From: Engraulis encrasicolus
Lineage: Eukaryota; Chordata; Actinopteri; Clupeiformes; Engraulidae
Assembly: GCF_034702125.1 (NCBI RefSeq)
Contig: NC_085868.1
Span: 32,885,629 to 32,949,628, forward strand
Length of the DNA: 64,000 bases
Direction: 5' to 3'
This document shows positions 1-12,739 of the stretch, piece by piece (positions within the stretch are counted from its first letter, which is position 1; the number at the start of each line of letters is the position of its first letter). The notes beneath the pieces are model-generated. The model was not told the DNA's origin, ran no database searches, and saw nothing but the letters and a program-made list of their open reading frames with translations. Both the position numbers and the translations under genes were made by a program.

Positions 1-242
1 TTTTAAATGTATTTTCTTTACTTTTACATTACTTTTTAGGACATTGCACATTAATGAGCATACACGCACAAACATATATGCAAAATGTGCCAGATTATAG
101 CACAAAGCAGGCTCATTTCCATCTGCTGTCTAAAAAAGTGAAAAATGTTTATGTTTTTGACCCATCCTTTCTGAGTCTTTGTATTGCTGTTGCTCAATAA
201 AGAAATTAAAAAAAAAAAACTCGTACAGATGGTACAGCAACT

Positions 243-550
243 TAGCCTCGCGCACCATCCTACGTACTTCCGCCAAGAGACTTGGCTCCGCACTACGTCT
301 GGTACCTGTTTTCTGTGGAGCGATGTTGAGCGGCAGGATTTGGCCGGTGTTCTGACACGGTCCTATGTTGTAATTTTATCCTACGGTAGGATGTTCTGTA
401 AGACATGTCTGTTAAATGGTCCTACATCGCCAAAGATAGACGTCAGACATGTTTGTTCAACAATTTTTCTGAACATTTCCTTCCCACTTCCTGCAACCGT
501 GTCAGATCGAAATGAAATGGTAGTATTATGGGATGGTCAGGACCAGGCTA
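243..550. mobile_element. MITE with TAGCC...GGCTA ends and 9-bp target duplication
   Basis: Inserted in the last OLA1 intron. The element begins TAGCCTCGCG and ends ACCAGGCTA. It is flanked by perfect 9-bp direct repeats ACAGCAACT at 234-242 and 551-559. A second copy of the same family, also with a perfect 9-bp duplication, lies at 43006-43395. A 9-bp duplication would fit Mutator-like elements, but no transposase is present, so the superfamily is open. Confidence 0.85.
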
Positions 551-683
551 ACAGCAACTTGATTGTACCTTTATTCATCTTTAGAGCGTGTGAGCTGAGA
601 ATTAAAATAATGATAATAATAATAATAATCATTTTTGTACTGATGTTTTCCGTTTTTTGTCTAAATTCTTCCCTCTCCCCCAG

Positions 684-785
684 GCTGCTGGCAAGTACAG
701 ACAACAGGGCCGTAACTACACAGTGGAGGACGGCGACATTATCTTCTTCAAATTCAACACACCAAACGCCCCCAAGAAGAAGTGA
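684..785 (+). CDS. ola1: Obg-like ATPase 1, last coding exon (partial gene)
   Basis: This is the 3' coding exon of OLA1, a cytosolic P-loop ATPase of the Obg/YchF family. The acceptor is a pyrimidine-rich stretch ending in CAG at 681-683, and the exon reads 33 codons to TGA at 783-785. The translated end, with an A-A-G-K-Y-R-Q-Q-G start, a D-G-D-I-I-F-F-K-F core and a P-K-K-K tail, matches the conserved C-terminal TGS domain of vertebrate OLA1. The ATPase domain and all earlier exons lie upstream of the window. The visible part of the last intron (1-683) holds a MITE at 243-550. The 3' UTR runs to a probable AATAAA at 1309-1314. Identification rests on recall of the family C-terminus and is strong despite the short length. 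Confidence 0.93.
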   Translation, partial: AAGKYRQQGRNYTVEDGDIIFFKFNTPNAPKKK

Positions 786-1046
786 TGGGACTAAGGACAC
801 CTCTACAGTAGTGTGTAGCAGGAGAGAGGGGACTACTACACCTACGGGTGACAAGGAGGGGACTGCTTTACAAAAAAAAACAGACACACACCACAATCCT
901 CTGAGCTTTTTATTCTTTTTATTCTTCTTTTTTTTTTCTCCCCTTCTGGAGTTGTCGATCTTCAGGATGGCAGCTTCCAAAATGGCCGCCCTCCCCATCT
1001 CACGTCTTCATCATGCTTTCCTTCCATCCTGTGCTTACAGTACAAA

Positions 1047-1084
<38 letters not shown>

Positions 1085-1335
1085 TAAACGCTGGTGTGTG
1101 TGTGTGCGTGTGTATGTGTTTGTGTGTATGTGTTTGCCTGGGCCATGTGTGTGTGGTGGCAATCAGTGAATGTGTATTCAACAGCTGAATGAAACTGCCA
1201 ATGTCCAGCATTCACATGTGGAGAATAGCAGACACACTCAGCCCTCTGCTCTGTGCTCCCCTCAGACACACAAACTGCATGCGGCAGAGCAAGATGACAT
1301 CTACTCTCAATAAAACACCTTATGAAACAAGACTG
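786..1335 (+). other. OLA1 3' UTR with polyadenylation signal
   Basis: Non-coding tail after the OLA1 stop. It contains a T-rich stretch near 910-945 and a CA/GT microsatellite at about 1048-1135. AATAAA at 1309-1314 is the first good polyadenylation signal downstream. Open frames here on either strand are by-products of the CA/GT repeat. Confidence 0.6.
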
Positions 1336-1919
1336 TTTGTCAGTTGTGTGTGTGCGTTTGCCTGCTTGTGTGTGTGTGAGTGATTGAAATTGTATGGGTT
1401 TTTTTTATTTATTTTATTTTTTAAATGGTCTCTGACTTGGTTCTAGATTCTTATTTTCAACCAGAATTTAACTAAGAACATGATTTCAGCAGGGGCATAC
1501 AAACTGTATTGAGACCATAACAGCTCTGTCAGATTTTTCCTCTGCCTGTGCTCTTAATACATGGGTTCACCGTGTTTATAAACGCGATGTTGTGAGGAGG
1601 GGCAAGACACTGGCAGCCAACCATGTGCGCAGCTAGTGTGGCACAGCAAGGAGAAAACAAATAATTAGAACCCATGTATTGAGGTGATTTTAATCATGAA
1701 GGGGTGCGGTAATTGGGATCAGACGGTTTATTAAATTGGCTGGAACAAATTTGCTGCAGGGTTTTTACTTTCTGAACCCGGGATGTCCGACCCTGGAGTG
1801 TGGTAGTATTTTATATGATTTATGGTATTTTGCTCACTTTTGTTACGTAGATAATGGTTAAACTGGATATTCAGTAAAGAAGTTAAACTGGTGGTCTGGT
1901 GGAGGAGTTATAGCCTATG
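1336..1919. other. Intergenic spacer downstream of OLA1
   Basis: A GT-rich stretch at about 1340-1382, then A/T-rich sequence. I see no gene or recognisable element before the SINE remnant at about 1920. Confidence 0.5.
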
Positions 1920-1976
1920 TATTTTTTTGGGCTTTTTATGCCTTCATGAATGAGACAGTGAAGAGCGGTAGGTAAT
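1920..1976 (-). mobile_element. tRNA-derived SINE, 3' half (split copy)
   Basis: Read on the - strand this is a SINE tail: CTTCACTGTCTCATTCATG, then a GGCATAAAAAGCCC-like end and an A run. It matches the tail of the SINE copy at 61484-61640. The body of the same SINE lies at 15744-15862 in the same orientation. Joining the two across the 13.8-kb insertion gives one continuous SINE, with GGTAAT duplicated at both junctions. Confidence 0.75.
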
Positions 1977-2428
1977 TATGGAACGCTAAATGAGCCACGC
2001 TTAATTAAATAAATATGCCAACAAATAATTAATTAAATGTGTCATTAATTTATTTAAAGTAGAAAAGTATTTAAAGTACTCCTTTTACCATTTAAGTAAT
2101 TATTGAATTATATTCATTTAATTATTTCATGGTCCGTGTGTTTCAGCACATTATGAAATAATTGTATCTGTCAAACTCACCCATCAAAGTCTGTGGGCGT
2201 ATCCTAAAATCTGATTGGTTGCACTGCCTATCAAGTCAAATCAGATCGAGCGTACAGCTGATCATAGGAAAGATTTTGTCGGACGTTCGTGTGTTGGTAT
2301 TAAAGACGTAGGGAAACGACCGTTCCAACTGTTGTCGTTCAGATCTTTCCCGAGTGGAGCACGACTTTACACGAGTTTACACGAGTGAATAAAGTGAATC
2401 TGATTGGTCGTTTATCAAGAGGGCGGGA

Positions 2429-2674
2429 TTGTTGAGGCGGAGAAGGTGTGCAAGCATGTTTGACTGTGGCCGGTTTCTCTTAGCAACGGGCCAACGCCAA
2501 CGACGCTATCAAGAAGGAACGCGACATGGAAGAGGCCGCCAGGGTGGAAGAAACTTTCTCTGTAGAAGGCATACGAACATAATGTTTGAGCCCTTGCCTC
2601 GTCGCAACGCTAGTACGCCAGCCGAAGACACAGACGTCCAACCCCGTGAACACTGGAACGTAACTCAATGGTAA
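2429..2674 (+). other. ORF-like segment near the left end of the 13.8-kb unit
   Basis: An open frame of 81 codons, possibly starting at a second ATG at 2456. It is rich in Arg and Gly, followed by an M-F-E-P-L-P segment and an acidic stretch, ending H-W-N-V-T-Q-W. A possible donor (CAATG, then GTAAAG) sits at the end of the frame. The layout resembles the first exon of the P2X7-like C-terminal-domain proteins that are abundant in fish, whose frames continue into a Cys-rich exon. I found no such exon downstream. This may be a coding remnant of the transposon or chance. Confidence 0.25.
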
Positions 2675-5139
2675 AGTAATAAAGAATGAGATTTCTATTA
2701 GACTTTAGCCATGTTAGCTACACTGCTCAGTTCGTGCTGCAGTGAACTGCTTTCTAGAGAGTACATGTTTCGATCTGATAACCTACACTTCCCCTGTCTA
2801 AAATGTCAGCACCAAGCGTTTAACATGCCGTTGTTAATATGGTGAAGCATGTTGCATGTCAAATAGTATAACCAGACAGGGCAAAGTGTTGATGGTCCTA
2901 TCCCAGATACTCAGATCAAAGAGCATCGACAGAGGTTGTCGATGAAAACCTACACGCATAACATGGGCTACATACGGTAAACCTCGAGGGGAGGGGGAAA
3001 AAAAAATCATAGATGGCCATACATGGTGAGGTGATAAGAAAGTAAGCATAGCAGACAAACCAAGGCTTCCAAAATGACAAAATACACTATTGTTTGGTAA
3101 GTTACTTTGTGACATGTTGCTGCATTGGAAACAGTTTTTCAAGCGATATTACCAAGTGTTCCTCTGCCCTCTGTCAGTTTCGGTAGGCCTACACTGATAG
3201 TCCATGATTACTGTACTGGTGCCATGGTGCCTTTGGTGTTAGTTACTCAAAGACTTATTACACACTGTTGCAAATTGGTCATTGATGTTTTTAGTGGCAA
3301 ACATATCAGGGTGGTGTACGTTAATGTCACAACATGATTCAATCATCTACTGGATTGTTTAAAATATTATTTTGTACATCTCAAAGTAAGTAATTTACAT
3401 AATTAATATAATATGGTACAAGCTGTGATTACATCACCTGACCTCTGCCACAAAAAATGTCATTGACCCATATGCTGTAAACAACATTTTTCTAATGTTT
3501 TGTTTTCTGATCTATTACAGGTGGAGCTTTCCCATGACCAAGAGATGAACGCTAAACTTGATAGTTTTTTTCCTCCTCCTTCCTGCCTGCACTGTGCTAA
3601 GAAAGTCAGTATACAACAAAACAAAGGATTGCATTTCACAGATTTCTTTATTACAATTACTGGGAGAAATGATGTATGAATTGTACAATACAATATATAA
3701 TAAATAATATCATTTAGTACAATAAGATGATATCATGAATATGATGTACATTTCAAACATGACAGATTTGTACAAATAAACATCAATTCAATCTATGTTT
3801 CCTATTTCACTTGTGACTGATAATTTTTCAGAAAATCAGAATAATGGGCTAGGCTATGGTATTAACGTGAATCACCCAGATCGGTGGAGGTAAAAGGGGC
3901 CCCGCCAGCATTCATTCACCGCGATCAACATTTCAACTGGTAAGTCCATTTTTATAAAAATGTGTAAATTTACACATGCTTAATGTTTTGACCTAGGTTA
4001 AGCAAGTTCAATTTGAACGGAATGGCTAACCTTAGCAAGCAGCTGTCTACCAGCTAGCTTACGTGTGCTCAGATAGTGGTTGTGCTACTGTTGAGATATA
4101 ATGGGCTATGGCAGATAGTATATTCATCTGTTTTTTGTTTTTTCACTAAAAGCCCATGATGTGATATGCTGTTGAGCAAGGATGAGACGTGTGCATTTGA
4201 CGTGCAAGTGGATAGTGCCATGAGTGCCCCAGCCCAGTCATCCTTGAAAAATATGTGCATGCATGTAAATTAACCTAGGTGTAGAACTAGTTGCTTCGTC
4301 GAAACAATCTGACTTCACTGTAGCGATGTGTGTGAACATACTAGGGCCTATAGCTTGGGTAACATTAGGTAACATTGTACTACACACACTTTGTAACGTG
4401 TACAGTACGTCTATTCCAGGCAACTGATTACTGCCCGTCTCTCTTTCGCTAGCTGCTGCTGCTCCCATTGGTTTTCTTGACCAAAAGCTTTTTTTTTTCT
4501 TTTTACAGTGAAGATGGGACTGGGACGGATGAACTGATGGCAAAGCCGCGCACCTACCAAAGAAGTGACTGCACGAGAATGCCCCACAGAGACCACGGCA
4601 GAATGCTGACAGGAACAGCAACAAAACCAACTTCAGATGCATCATGTTACTTTCACGTTTCTGACATACTATGGCCACAAAGTAGTAACTTCTATTACAT
4701 GTGACATGGGGTCGGCCCTATGCTCCCACATACCATTAGTCCCATATAGCTTCCACAGAGGTTATCTTGTATTGTATTGTTATTGTGTAGCCTACTGACG
4801 TGGGTTTAAGCATGATTCCACCCTGGTTGTGGTTTAGTTAAGTCCATCTCTACTATTATGAGTAGAGCATGGTTAGAGGTCATTACATTGTGGTTTAGAG
4901 GTAGGTATGGCTGGTGTTAACTGACTGTGAGGCACGATTTCAATGAGGTTAGGGAAAGGTTTTTGGGTGGAACAGTACCATTGGCCTGCGGGACAATTCA
5001 TTCTATCCCCCCCCCCCCTTTTTTGTTTTTGTTTTCAGTGTTTGTGATGTGGGACGGGCTGTGGGAACATAGACACACTCCCTTTGGTAGACACTGTTAC
5101 TCAAAATTGTTACACATAATAACTTGACCCTTCCCTCTC
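2675..5139. other. Non-coding interior of the 13.8-kb unit
   Basis: Mostly unique-looking sequence. Acceptor-like pyrimidine tracts ending in CAG precede short open stretches at 3521-3603 and 4509-4700, but these cannot be joined into a convincing protein. No known gene was recognised. Confidence 0.4.
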
Positions 5140-5144
5140 ATTCC

Positions 5145-5300
5145 AGTCTCACATCAAAAACATCACCAAATCTGCCTTTTTCTATCTCAAGAACATCTCC
5201 AGACTCCGGCCCTCACTCTCCGACTCTGTGACCGAAACACTTATCCATCCTTGAAAGGCGCTATATAAAACCAAGTTATTATTATTATTATTATTATATA
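5145..5300 (+). mobile_element. LINE 3'-end fragment (CR1/L2/Rex1 lineage)
   Basis: In one frame the sequence reads S-H-I-K-N-I-T-K-S-A-F-F-Y-L-K-N-I. This is the C-terminal reverse transcriptase signature of fish CR1/L2/Rex-type LINEs. It passes directly into a GGCGCTATATAAA tail and a (TTA)n run at 5277-5297. The reverse transcriptase core is missing, so this is a dead, internally deleted copy. Confidence 0.6.
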
Positions 5301-5522
5301 ACAATAGATGTCTCAATTGTTTAACAGTTGACCAATAATGATTATCTAACCCTTACAGTGACAGTTAAGTTAAGTTTATCGAAGTGAAAATACTGTAGGC
5401 CCCTAGGCCCTACAGGGGCAAATTATTATCACCAGTTGGAGCATACCAGCTATATTGTATTGATGGTATTCATAGAACATACTAGGGCTGCAACTAACGA
5501 AAATTTTAATAGTCGACTAATC

Positions 5523-5838
5523 CAGTGTTTCTCAGCCTTTGTTTAGGCGAGGCACCCTTCCAATTCATGAAAAATTTCAAGGCACCCCAAACCAACAAGC
5601 CGTAACATGGCATCGCATCCGATACCACACAAGCTTAGAAAAGTAACACATTTGGTCACACTACCTACGTTTGAAGTTGCAGCTTACTGGGGTGACATAA
5701 ATTTACTTTATTGTGCGTAAATGGCAGATGAAAGATTCCACTGACTAGCATTAACTTATCAATTTAGACAAATATATCTTATATTACAGAATTTATTTAT
5801 CAGCCACTTTTCCGCAGCACCCCTGTTGAGAAACACTG
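5523..5838. mobile_element. hAT-type MITE
   Basis: Inverted ends CAGTGTTTCTCAGCC and GTTGAGAAACACTG are flanked by near-identical 8-bp repeats GACTAATC (5515-5522) and GACTGATC (5839-5846). The 8-bp duplication and CAGTG ends are typical of hAT elements. It is inserted in an older repeat beginning GGGCTGCAACTAACG at about 5486. Confidence 0.85.
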
Positions 5839-5846
5839 GACTGATC

Positions 5847-7453
5847 GATATATCTAGTCACGATTAGTCGCGAAAAAAAAGAGACTTACTCCAACCTTTG
5901 ACAAACCTTCCTGGCCTCTTGCGCAGGGATGAAAAAGTTCTTTCAGCTCACCTTGATCTTTAAATCTGGATAGTAGCTTATTTACTCCAAGATACAACGT
6001 CCAATTCATACGTGCTGGACAATTTTAGGATTCAATAAAGTAATAAAGCTGATATAGTACCCATTTGTCAAGAGTAAGAGCATGTCAGAAGATTGAACAA
6101 AGGTCTCGACTCTAGCCTTCTTTGTGGAAAACTAAGTCTATAGCAGCCTGTAGATGGAGTAAACACGTACAGCATCACAACTTCTTCACTGTAACAAATA
6201 TTTGGATAGTCCGTGCCTCTTTCACTGCTTGTAAATATTGTAATTATTGATGGCTAGTCTTCCTCTTGTTATTTATGCCTCCAATAGATACTTTGACTAG
6301 AAAGTTAACTTGGCTCAGTTCATGCTGAAAAGAAGATACAATTATTGACAAAGACGAACATTTATTAAATCTGTTCAATTGTGTTTCTGCAGGGAAAGAG
6401 CAAGAACAAAATACAGGAAATTAATCTGAAGTGCACAAAATGTGTATCAATGTGAAGAGGTTAGAATAACGTATTAGTTGCTTAAAGATGGCTTACAAGT
6501 CTACATCAATTGCAAGATTTAAAGGATTTATAGGTTGCATGCATAGAAATACTAAAACATGCAGTGAAATTAGAGTTGTGTGCCTATACTGGGCGTAGCA
6601 AGGTTTCTCGCAGGGAAGCTGTCCGCAGCAGCCTCCTCAGGTCTTGGTGGACACGTCGTGGAAGTCATCCCTATCTGCAACCTTGGTTGACCACCTCAGT
6701 GCTATGATGTGTTTGGCCTCGGCTTGGATGGCAGGTTGACTGCAGTTAAACATGGGAAGAAAGATGAACCAAGTTGTGCAGAATTATATAAACAAGACTG
6801 AACTGGAATATACATACATTTAGGAAAATCATGGTGTAACAAAGAATGGTGATCACTTACACCTAATGGTGTAATTGAACCTTGGGGCCCACCTCTGACC
6901 CAATAAACAACACAAAACCCACAAACCAATATTATTTAAAGGCACACTTGGAATACTGTCCACATTGCGTCCAGTTTGAGAATGAGTGTAATCACTCTAC
7001 TTTCCTTCTGGCCTCCAGCGCTTTAACCCATTGTAGCCTGGAGACACATACATATACGCTGCATTCAGGTTCTTGAGATTTGAGGTTTTTTTATTAAAAA
7101 TGTGGGTATGTTAGAGCTGAATGAACACATTGTAATGGATAACGTGTGTGGTGAGTTGTATAGTAAGTGAGTGCGTCTGAGAGTGCTTGACTGATTGTAT
7201 AGTTAGGTTTTTTTTTTTGCAATGATACAAGCATGTCATGTTCTGTCTTTGTGTATAATAAAAGTGTAGTACTAGACTACAATGATGATACAGGCCTTGT
7301 TTATCTGCGGTTTTCTTGACAGATTTCATTGGACTGGCTCTCTGATCCAGGTGTTGTGGGCAGTCAGGCTTTGATGATTATCTGCATAAATAATACACAT
7401 AAAGTCAGATGATCCATGATCAGTGCAAGCTTGCCATCTCAGCTAAATTGATA
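5847..7453. other. Non-coding stretch with one partial MITE
   Basis: No gene seen. From about 7023 (TTAACCCATTGTAGCCTGG) to about 7140 there is a partial copy of the TTAA-flanked MITE that is complete at 43747-43984. The rest looks unique and A/T-rich. Confidence 0.5.
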
Positions 7454-7695
7454 CTGTGCCATTTGTGGAAATAAGCTCATATTACGCCTCCCCTTGAGTT
7501 AAATGATCAAGGTTTACCTTCCTCCTGTACTTTCAATCGTTTTCAGAGTATGGCTGTGCAAATACTACCTCCACGCTCCATGCTAGTGATAAACATTGAA
7601 TCCTATGAGACCAGCTGGCGGCTAGAGAAAGGTAAAACTCAATCATTTAACTCACAGGGAGGTGTAATATGAGCTTATTTCCAAAAATAGCACAG
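7454..7695. mobile_element. Foldback MITE with about 66-bp inverted ends
   Basis: The left arm starts CTGTGCCATTTGTGG and the right arm is its inverse, ending CCAAAAATAGCACAG. Both arms contain GGAAATAAGCTCATATTAC. A half-copy of the same family is at about 43695-43745. No clear target duplication was found. Confidence 0.7.
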
Positions 7696-8861
7696 TAGTA
7701 GTAGTAATAGTAGCCTTATGTCCCAGTATTGGCAATTGTTTTGCAGTGGGTGGTACACTTCTCACACCCACACACACAAAACATTTAACAGATAAAAAAA
7801 GGTGGAGGGGTTAAGATAAAATAGTAATCTAAAAGAAAGCTCTACAGAATAAATCTTAAAATCGCTAAACAGTATCACTTCAACACTTGATTAGTCAAAT
7901 AAGGTTTGATTGTACCACATTAAGATGGTACAAGTGGGTTACATATTTTACCATTTCCATACATGGATGCAATATACGCAATATACTGTATAATACCACA
8001 ACGCAGATGATGTCCAGAATGATCCCGGTTGGGCGAAGGTCCAACTCGGTCATGGCACCAATGTGACAGACATGGTCTTGTGTAGGGCTACTGTATGGAC
8101 ATCAGTAGGCCGGTTTGGTCACAGTATCCCCTTTTTATTTCTGAAAATACAGTGTGATACAGATGTGGGAATTACAGCAGATCTTACAACAGATTACTTC
8201 TATTCATCTTCCACAATGTTCTGAATAAAACCAGTGTGTGTGTGTGTGAGTGAGAGAGTGAAGAATGCTATAGCACTTTATAGTATACACATGACAGACA
8301 TAAACACATGAAGTACATAAAACAATAATTGAGGCTATTCTACATGAGGTTACATTGTGGAATATTGTGACATTGATAACAATAGGCCTACTGCCCTATA
8401 AAGGCAAAATGCAACATTTTTAAAACGTGCTTAACATACCAAATCAGTTTAACTTATTTAACTGCATTACGTGACAATACAGGATTCATACTCAAGAGAG
8501 CGAAAATAGTCTTGGACCGCTCATGAACATAACTGGACAGATCTAGTCCCAGAATGTTCTGAAGTTGAACTAGTAAGCCAAGCACTGGGAGGTACTCTAC
8601 CTTTAATGTACTCTTGATATTCATACCATTTGCCAGTGACCAAGCTTGAATTCGCAAACTAATCACTTCATACTTGCTTATTTTCTATGGTGTGATAAGT
8701 AACTGGTAATTTGTTGTGTAGTCTGATGCCTGCTAATGCTATTTTTCTAGCACTAGCACCCTCCTAGAAGAGTATTGCTGGTTGGCGTCTCGACCCCATT
8801 CAAAAACTGGAGCGTCCGCCAACATTGTTATTGAACAACGTAATGTTTCTTAGCATACCAA
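7696..8861. other. Non-coding stretch
   Basis: A short GT run occurs at 8235-8247. No gene or clear element was recognised. Confidence 0.4.
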
Positions 8862-9757
8862 TAGCCGGGGAGCCAAAGTCCCAAAATTGGGTTGGACCTG
8901 ACATGGCTTGCCATACTTTTTATTTGTGATTTTTTGGATAGTTCTATCCCTTAGGAAAAATAATTGGAGGGTCTGCTCGGGCGGAAATATCGCGAAAAAA
9001 AGTTCTGCCTATTTGAATGTATATACCCTTCATTTTTTGAGAGAAATTTCTGAAAAATGAGAAATGACCTGAAATCCATGGTGGCTTGGGTAAGCTGTCA
9101 ATAAAGGCTTTCCAGGTGCACAGGACTTACATGCTGACAACATTCAATTGAAAAAATATTCTTAAACCACATTTCAATAGGATTTTGACTCAATTTTGTG
9201 CTTAAAAATTAGGCGTTTTTTCACTTTTTTGCTGTATTTTCATCTTTACCTCATTGGCAATCAAGTTTTTCTTCATGTTTTGACATTAAACAATATGCCA
9301 TTCTTTTTATTACGAAGTATAGTGATACCACAACAAAAACTATGAAAATACAACCAAAATCAATGGATCTGCGATGACTGTAGTGTATGTACCCTTCATT
9401 TTTAGAGAGAATTTTCTGAAAAATGAAAAATGACCTGAAATCCTTAGTGGCTTGGGTAAGCTGTCAATAAAGGCTTTCCAGGTGCAAAGGACCCATCTAC
9501 TGATGATATCCAATAAAGAAAATATTGTTAAACCACATTTTTACATGATTTTGGCTCAATTTTATGACCTAAAATTAGTCGTTTTTTCACTTTTTTGCTA
9601 TATTTTCATCATTTCTTCATTGGCAATCAAGTTTTTCTTCATGTTTTGACATCAAACAATATGCCATTCTTTTTATTAAGCAGTATAGTTATACCACAGC
9701 AAAAACCATGAAAATATAACCAAACTCAATGGATCTGTGGGGACTCTAACTCTAGTT

Positions 9758-9995
9758 GAAGAGTTCAGATGCAAAACCCCCTAAGTGCCTTTTCAGAAAA
9801 TAATCTTAATTCATTTTTATTTAATGCAAAGCTATCAAAATTGCATATATTTTTTTATTTTATTTATGTAATATAACTATTTATATGTATTATCAAGTAC
9901 ATGAATGTAAACCAAACCAAAAACGGGGTTCTCTAAAAATATAGAAGTGCAGGTCTTCAGAAATGGAGTTAGGGGGTTTTGCATCTGAACTCTTC
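9758..9995. mobile_element. 238-bp MITE with 27-bp perfect inverted ends
   Basis: The ends are perfect inverse copies over 27 bp, starting GAAGAGTTCAGATGC and passing through a run of C. AGTT is duplicated at 9754-9757 and 9996-9999. The right arm of the host element (about 13960, read on the - strand) retains the uninterrupted TCTAGTTGGTGATC, an empty site that fixes both boundaries and shows the MITE arrived after the arms formed. Confidence 0.9.
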
Positions 9996-10081
9996 AGTTG
10001 GTGATCAACAGGCCCAGAAAGTCAATAGAATTTCAGCCTACAATCAAAGTGCTGAAATGCATGCTGAATACTGAGCAATAT

Positions 10082-10082
<1 letters not shown>

Positions 10083-10160
<78 letters not shown>
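10083..10160. repeat. CA/GT microsatellite
   Basis: Pure CA run of about 39 units inside the left arm of the 6-kb element. It has no counterpart in the right arm. Confidence 0.95.
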
Positions 10161-10163
<3 letters not shown>

Positions 10164-10539
10164 ATCTGGGGATCCAACAATGATCTCCACCCCAGGTGAC
10201 ACCCTGCATACTGTACATGCTTCGTACATACCCCACATATACATAGCCCTACTTCCTGGATGTGACACAGTGAGCTATTTACAGAGATGGGGGCAAAGGC
10301 GGGCCTACACAAAGCCTGGAAAGCCTATATTTTCAGGAATCACATAACCCATTGCAGTTTGCACACAGGGCAAACTGTTCTACATAGGACATCATTGCCA
10401 GCATTCTTCATACACTACTGGAGAACATGGAGCTGAGGAACACATATGCACATTTTTGGACCACAGTTTGGCCTCCAGCACCATCCAGCCATAGAGTCTT
10501 TGTTCTAAACCCCACTATCTGAGACTGTACAACCATCAT

Positions 10540-11035
10540 GTACTGTGGATTTCCTCTCTAACTGCTCCCTCTTGTTATCAACACCAGCACACCTCAAGGG
10601 TGTGTGCTAAGCCCTCTGCTCTACACCCTATCCACCCACAACTGCCTCTTTCTCCTCATTTGCTGACACGTTCTCACACTAATTATGAATGAAGACAAGA
10701 CATAGGCCTGCTACAGGAACAAGACAAAACATCTTCCGCCGTGGTGTAACGACAATTACTTTGTATTGGACTCCAAAAACAACAAGGGAATCATTGTGGA
10801 CTTTCACAAAAACAATCACAGAAGTCACAGACCCCTCTGGTGACTCATACAGTGGTGGAGAGGGTCAGCAGCTTTAAATCCCTGGAGGACGTGTCCTGGA
10901 GTATTCACATGGCCTCAGTGGTCAGCAAGGCCCAACAATGTCTCTTCTACCAGAAGAAACTGATGGGCTACCAAATCCTGAAGCCACTGTTGATCAACTT
11001 CCACATCTGTGCCATCAGAGGACAAAAGTAGGCAC
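10540..11035 (+). pseudogene. Degenerate L2-like LINE reverse transcriptase fragment
   Basis: Broken frames read [14 protein letters not shown] near 10590-10640, the reverse transcriptase segment just before the catalytic motif. From about 10780 to 11030 they read V-D-F-H-K-N and then V-E-R-V-S-S-F-K-S-L, the thumb region. Frameshifts and stops interrupt the copy. It matches the order of motifs in the intact LINE at 54754-57003. Confidence 0.65.
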
Positions 11036-11839
11036 TCCAGCATGTGATGACAACATCTCAGAAAATCCCTGGGATGCCTCTACCAGAGATTAGTACTATC
11101 AACCACACGCACTGTAAGGATGTGGACACCAAAAGCAGAAGAAGTGCTGAAATACTGCTTTGAGTCCACTGATTGGTCTGTTCTGCAGCTGCTGAAACAT
11201 CTGCATGGGGGAGTTCCCAGTAGTTTGGTACAAATTTGTGTATGTGCATGTTAAATGGGCAAACATCCTCTCTACACGTTTTAATGTCATCAACGGGGTA
11301 TGACGGGGGAACATTTTATCTCCAGCCTTATTCAATGCTTATATGGATGAAATGAGGTATGACAAACAAGTTTTATAGTTGGTGATAGTTGGTGTTGACT
11401 AATCACTTGCTATATGCAGCCAACCTTACCATTCTATCTCCAAGTAAGAGTTAGTTCCAACAGCTCCTTTATATCTGTTCTGATTATGAGGTAGAGTTTG
11501 ATATTAATAACAATGTTAGGAAGAGTGTGATACTGTGGTTAAAGTTCCCTCCTGTCTATCTATCTAAGAGCTGGGAGTAGCAAATGCCACAAAATATCTG
11601 TGGTGCATCCTGCATCCTGATGGCTGAAACTGATAACGCAATTAGTTGATCCAGGTCATAGCTCTGTTAGGGACATGTCTATGAGCTGGGAACACTGGTA
11701 TAAGTGCCTTCATTAGCTTCCCTGTTTATATGTACTGTATGTAGGCTACTGTATGAAAGTATGCTGTTGTGAAGTATTGGTGTACTGTGTATTTCATGTA
11801 TCCCTTTTGGTCATCAAGCCTGTAATATTATTTAAAACA

Positions 11840-12560
11840 TGTGCAAAAGAGGTAGCTGAGCCACTGCAACACATCTTCAACAAGAGTCTACAAACGGGTA
11901 AGACACCTGTAGATAGTGCCTACAGTAGAAGACCTCTTCTCTCATACCAGTCCCCAAAAAGCAACACAACAATGATTACAGACCAGCTGCTCTCACATAA
12001 TGAGAACATTTGAGTGGGTACTGCTGCTCAGAAAGAAAACCCAGGTTTGCCATGCTCTGGATTCCATACAGTTTATTTATCAGGATAATGTGGGAGTTGT
12101 GGACGTTATCCTGTAACTGCTACATAGGGAACATTCTCACTTGGACAAAGGAGACAGTGAGAATAGTATTTTCTCTAGTAGTGCCTCAAACATCCATACA
12201 CTTTTGCTGAGAGACTAACTTCTGCAGATGGTGGATACAGCTCTGGTGACCTGGATAAATGACCCCAGTACATCAGACTAAATGACCTTACATCACAAAC
12301 TGTGGTCAGCAGCACTGGAGTGCCACAAGGAATGGTGTTCTCCTTGGTGTTGTTCACCCTATACCACCTACTTTTGCTACAGCACTACCACATGCTTTTG
12401 CTATACCTACCACATGCAAGTTTCCATAATGACACTGCAATTGTGAGGCGTATCAAGGGTGGGTAGGATGGGGAGTACAGGCGACAGGTGGATAACTTGG
12501 TGCCGGACCAACTAGCTGCAGCGGAATTCCATAAAAACTAAGGAGACGTTGCTTGACATA
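11840..12560 (+). pseudogene. Second degenerate L2-like reverse transcriptase fragment
   Basis: It starts with K-E-V-A-E-P-L-Q-H-I-F-N-K-S-L near 11850. It then passes in broken frames through a D-S-I-Q-F-like motif and an S-S-T-G-V-P-Q-G segment near 12310-12335. These are the N-terminal and central reverse transcriptase motifs of L2/CR1-type LINEs. It is interrupted by frameshifts and is independent of the neighbouring fragment, because the motif order restarts. Confidence 0.6.
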
Positions 12561-12739
12561 AGGAGAACCACCCCTCCACTCTATCAGAAAGTGTTCTACA
12601 CAGTGTGGTCTAAAATGGCAGCATCGGAAAGGTCTCACACACTGTTGTGTTGTATGACCACCCTTTTCTTAAATTATGATACAAATTTGGTGTTGTATTG
12701 TCTTAATAAATGTATACAATGTCTGGACTTACTTTAACC

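Noticed and set aside
184..1188. 334-codon + strand open frame
   Set aside because: It runs through an intron, the OLA1 exon in the wrong frame, and a CA repeat. The true OLA1 frame ends at 785.
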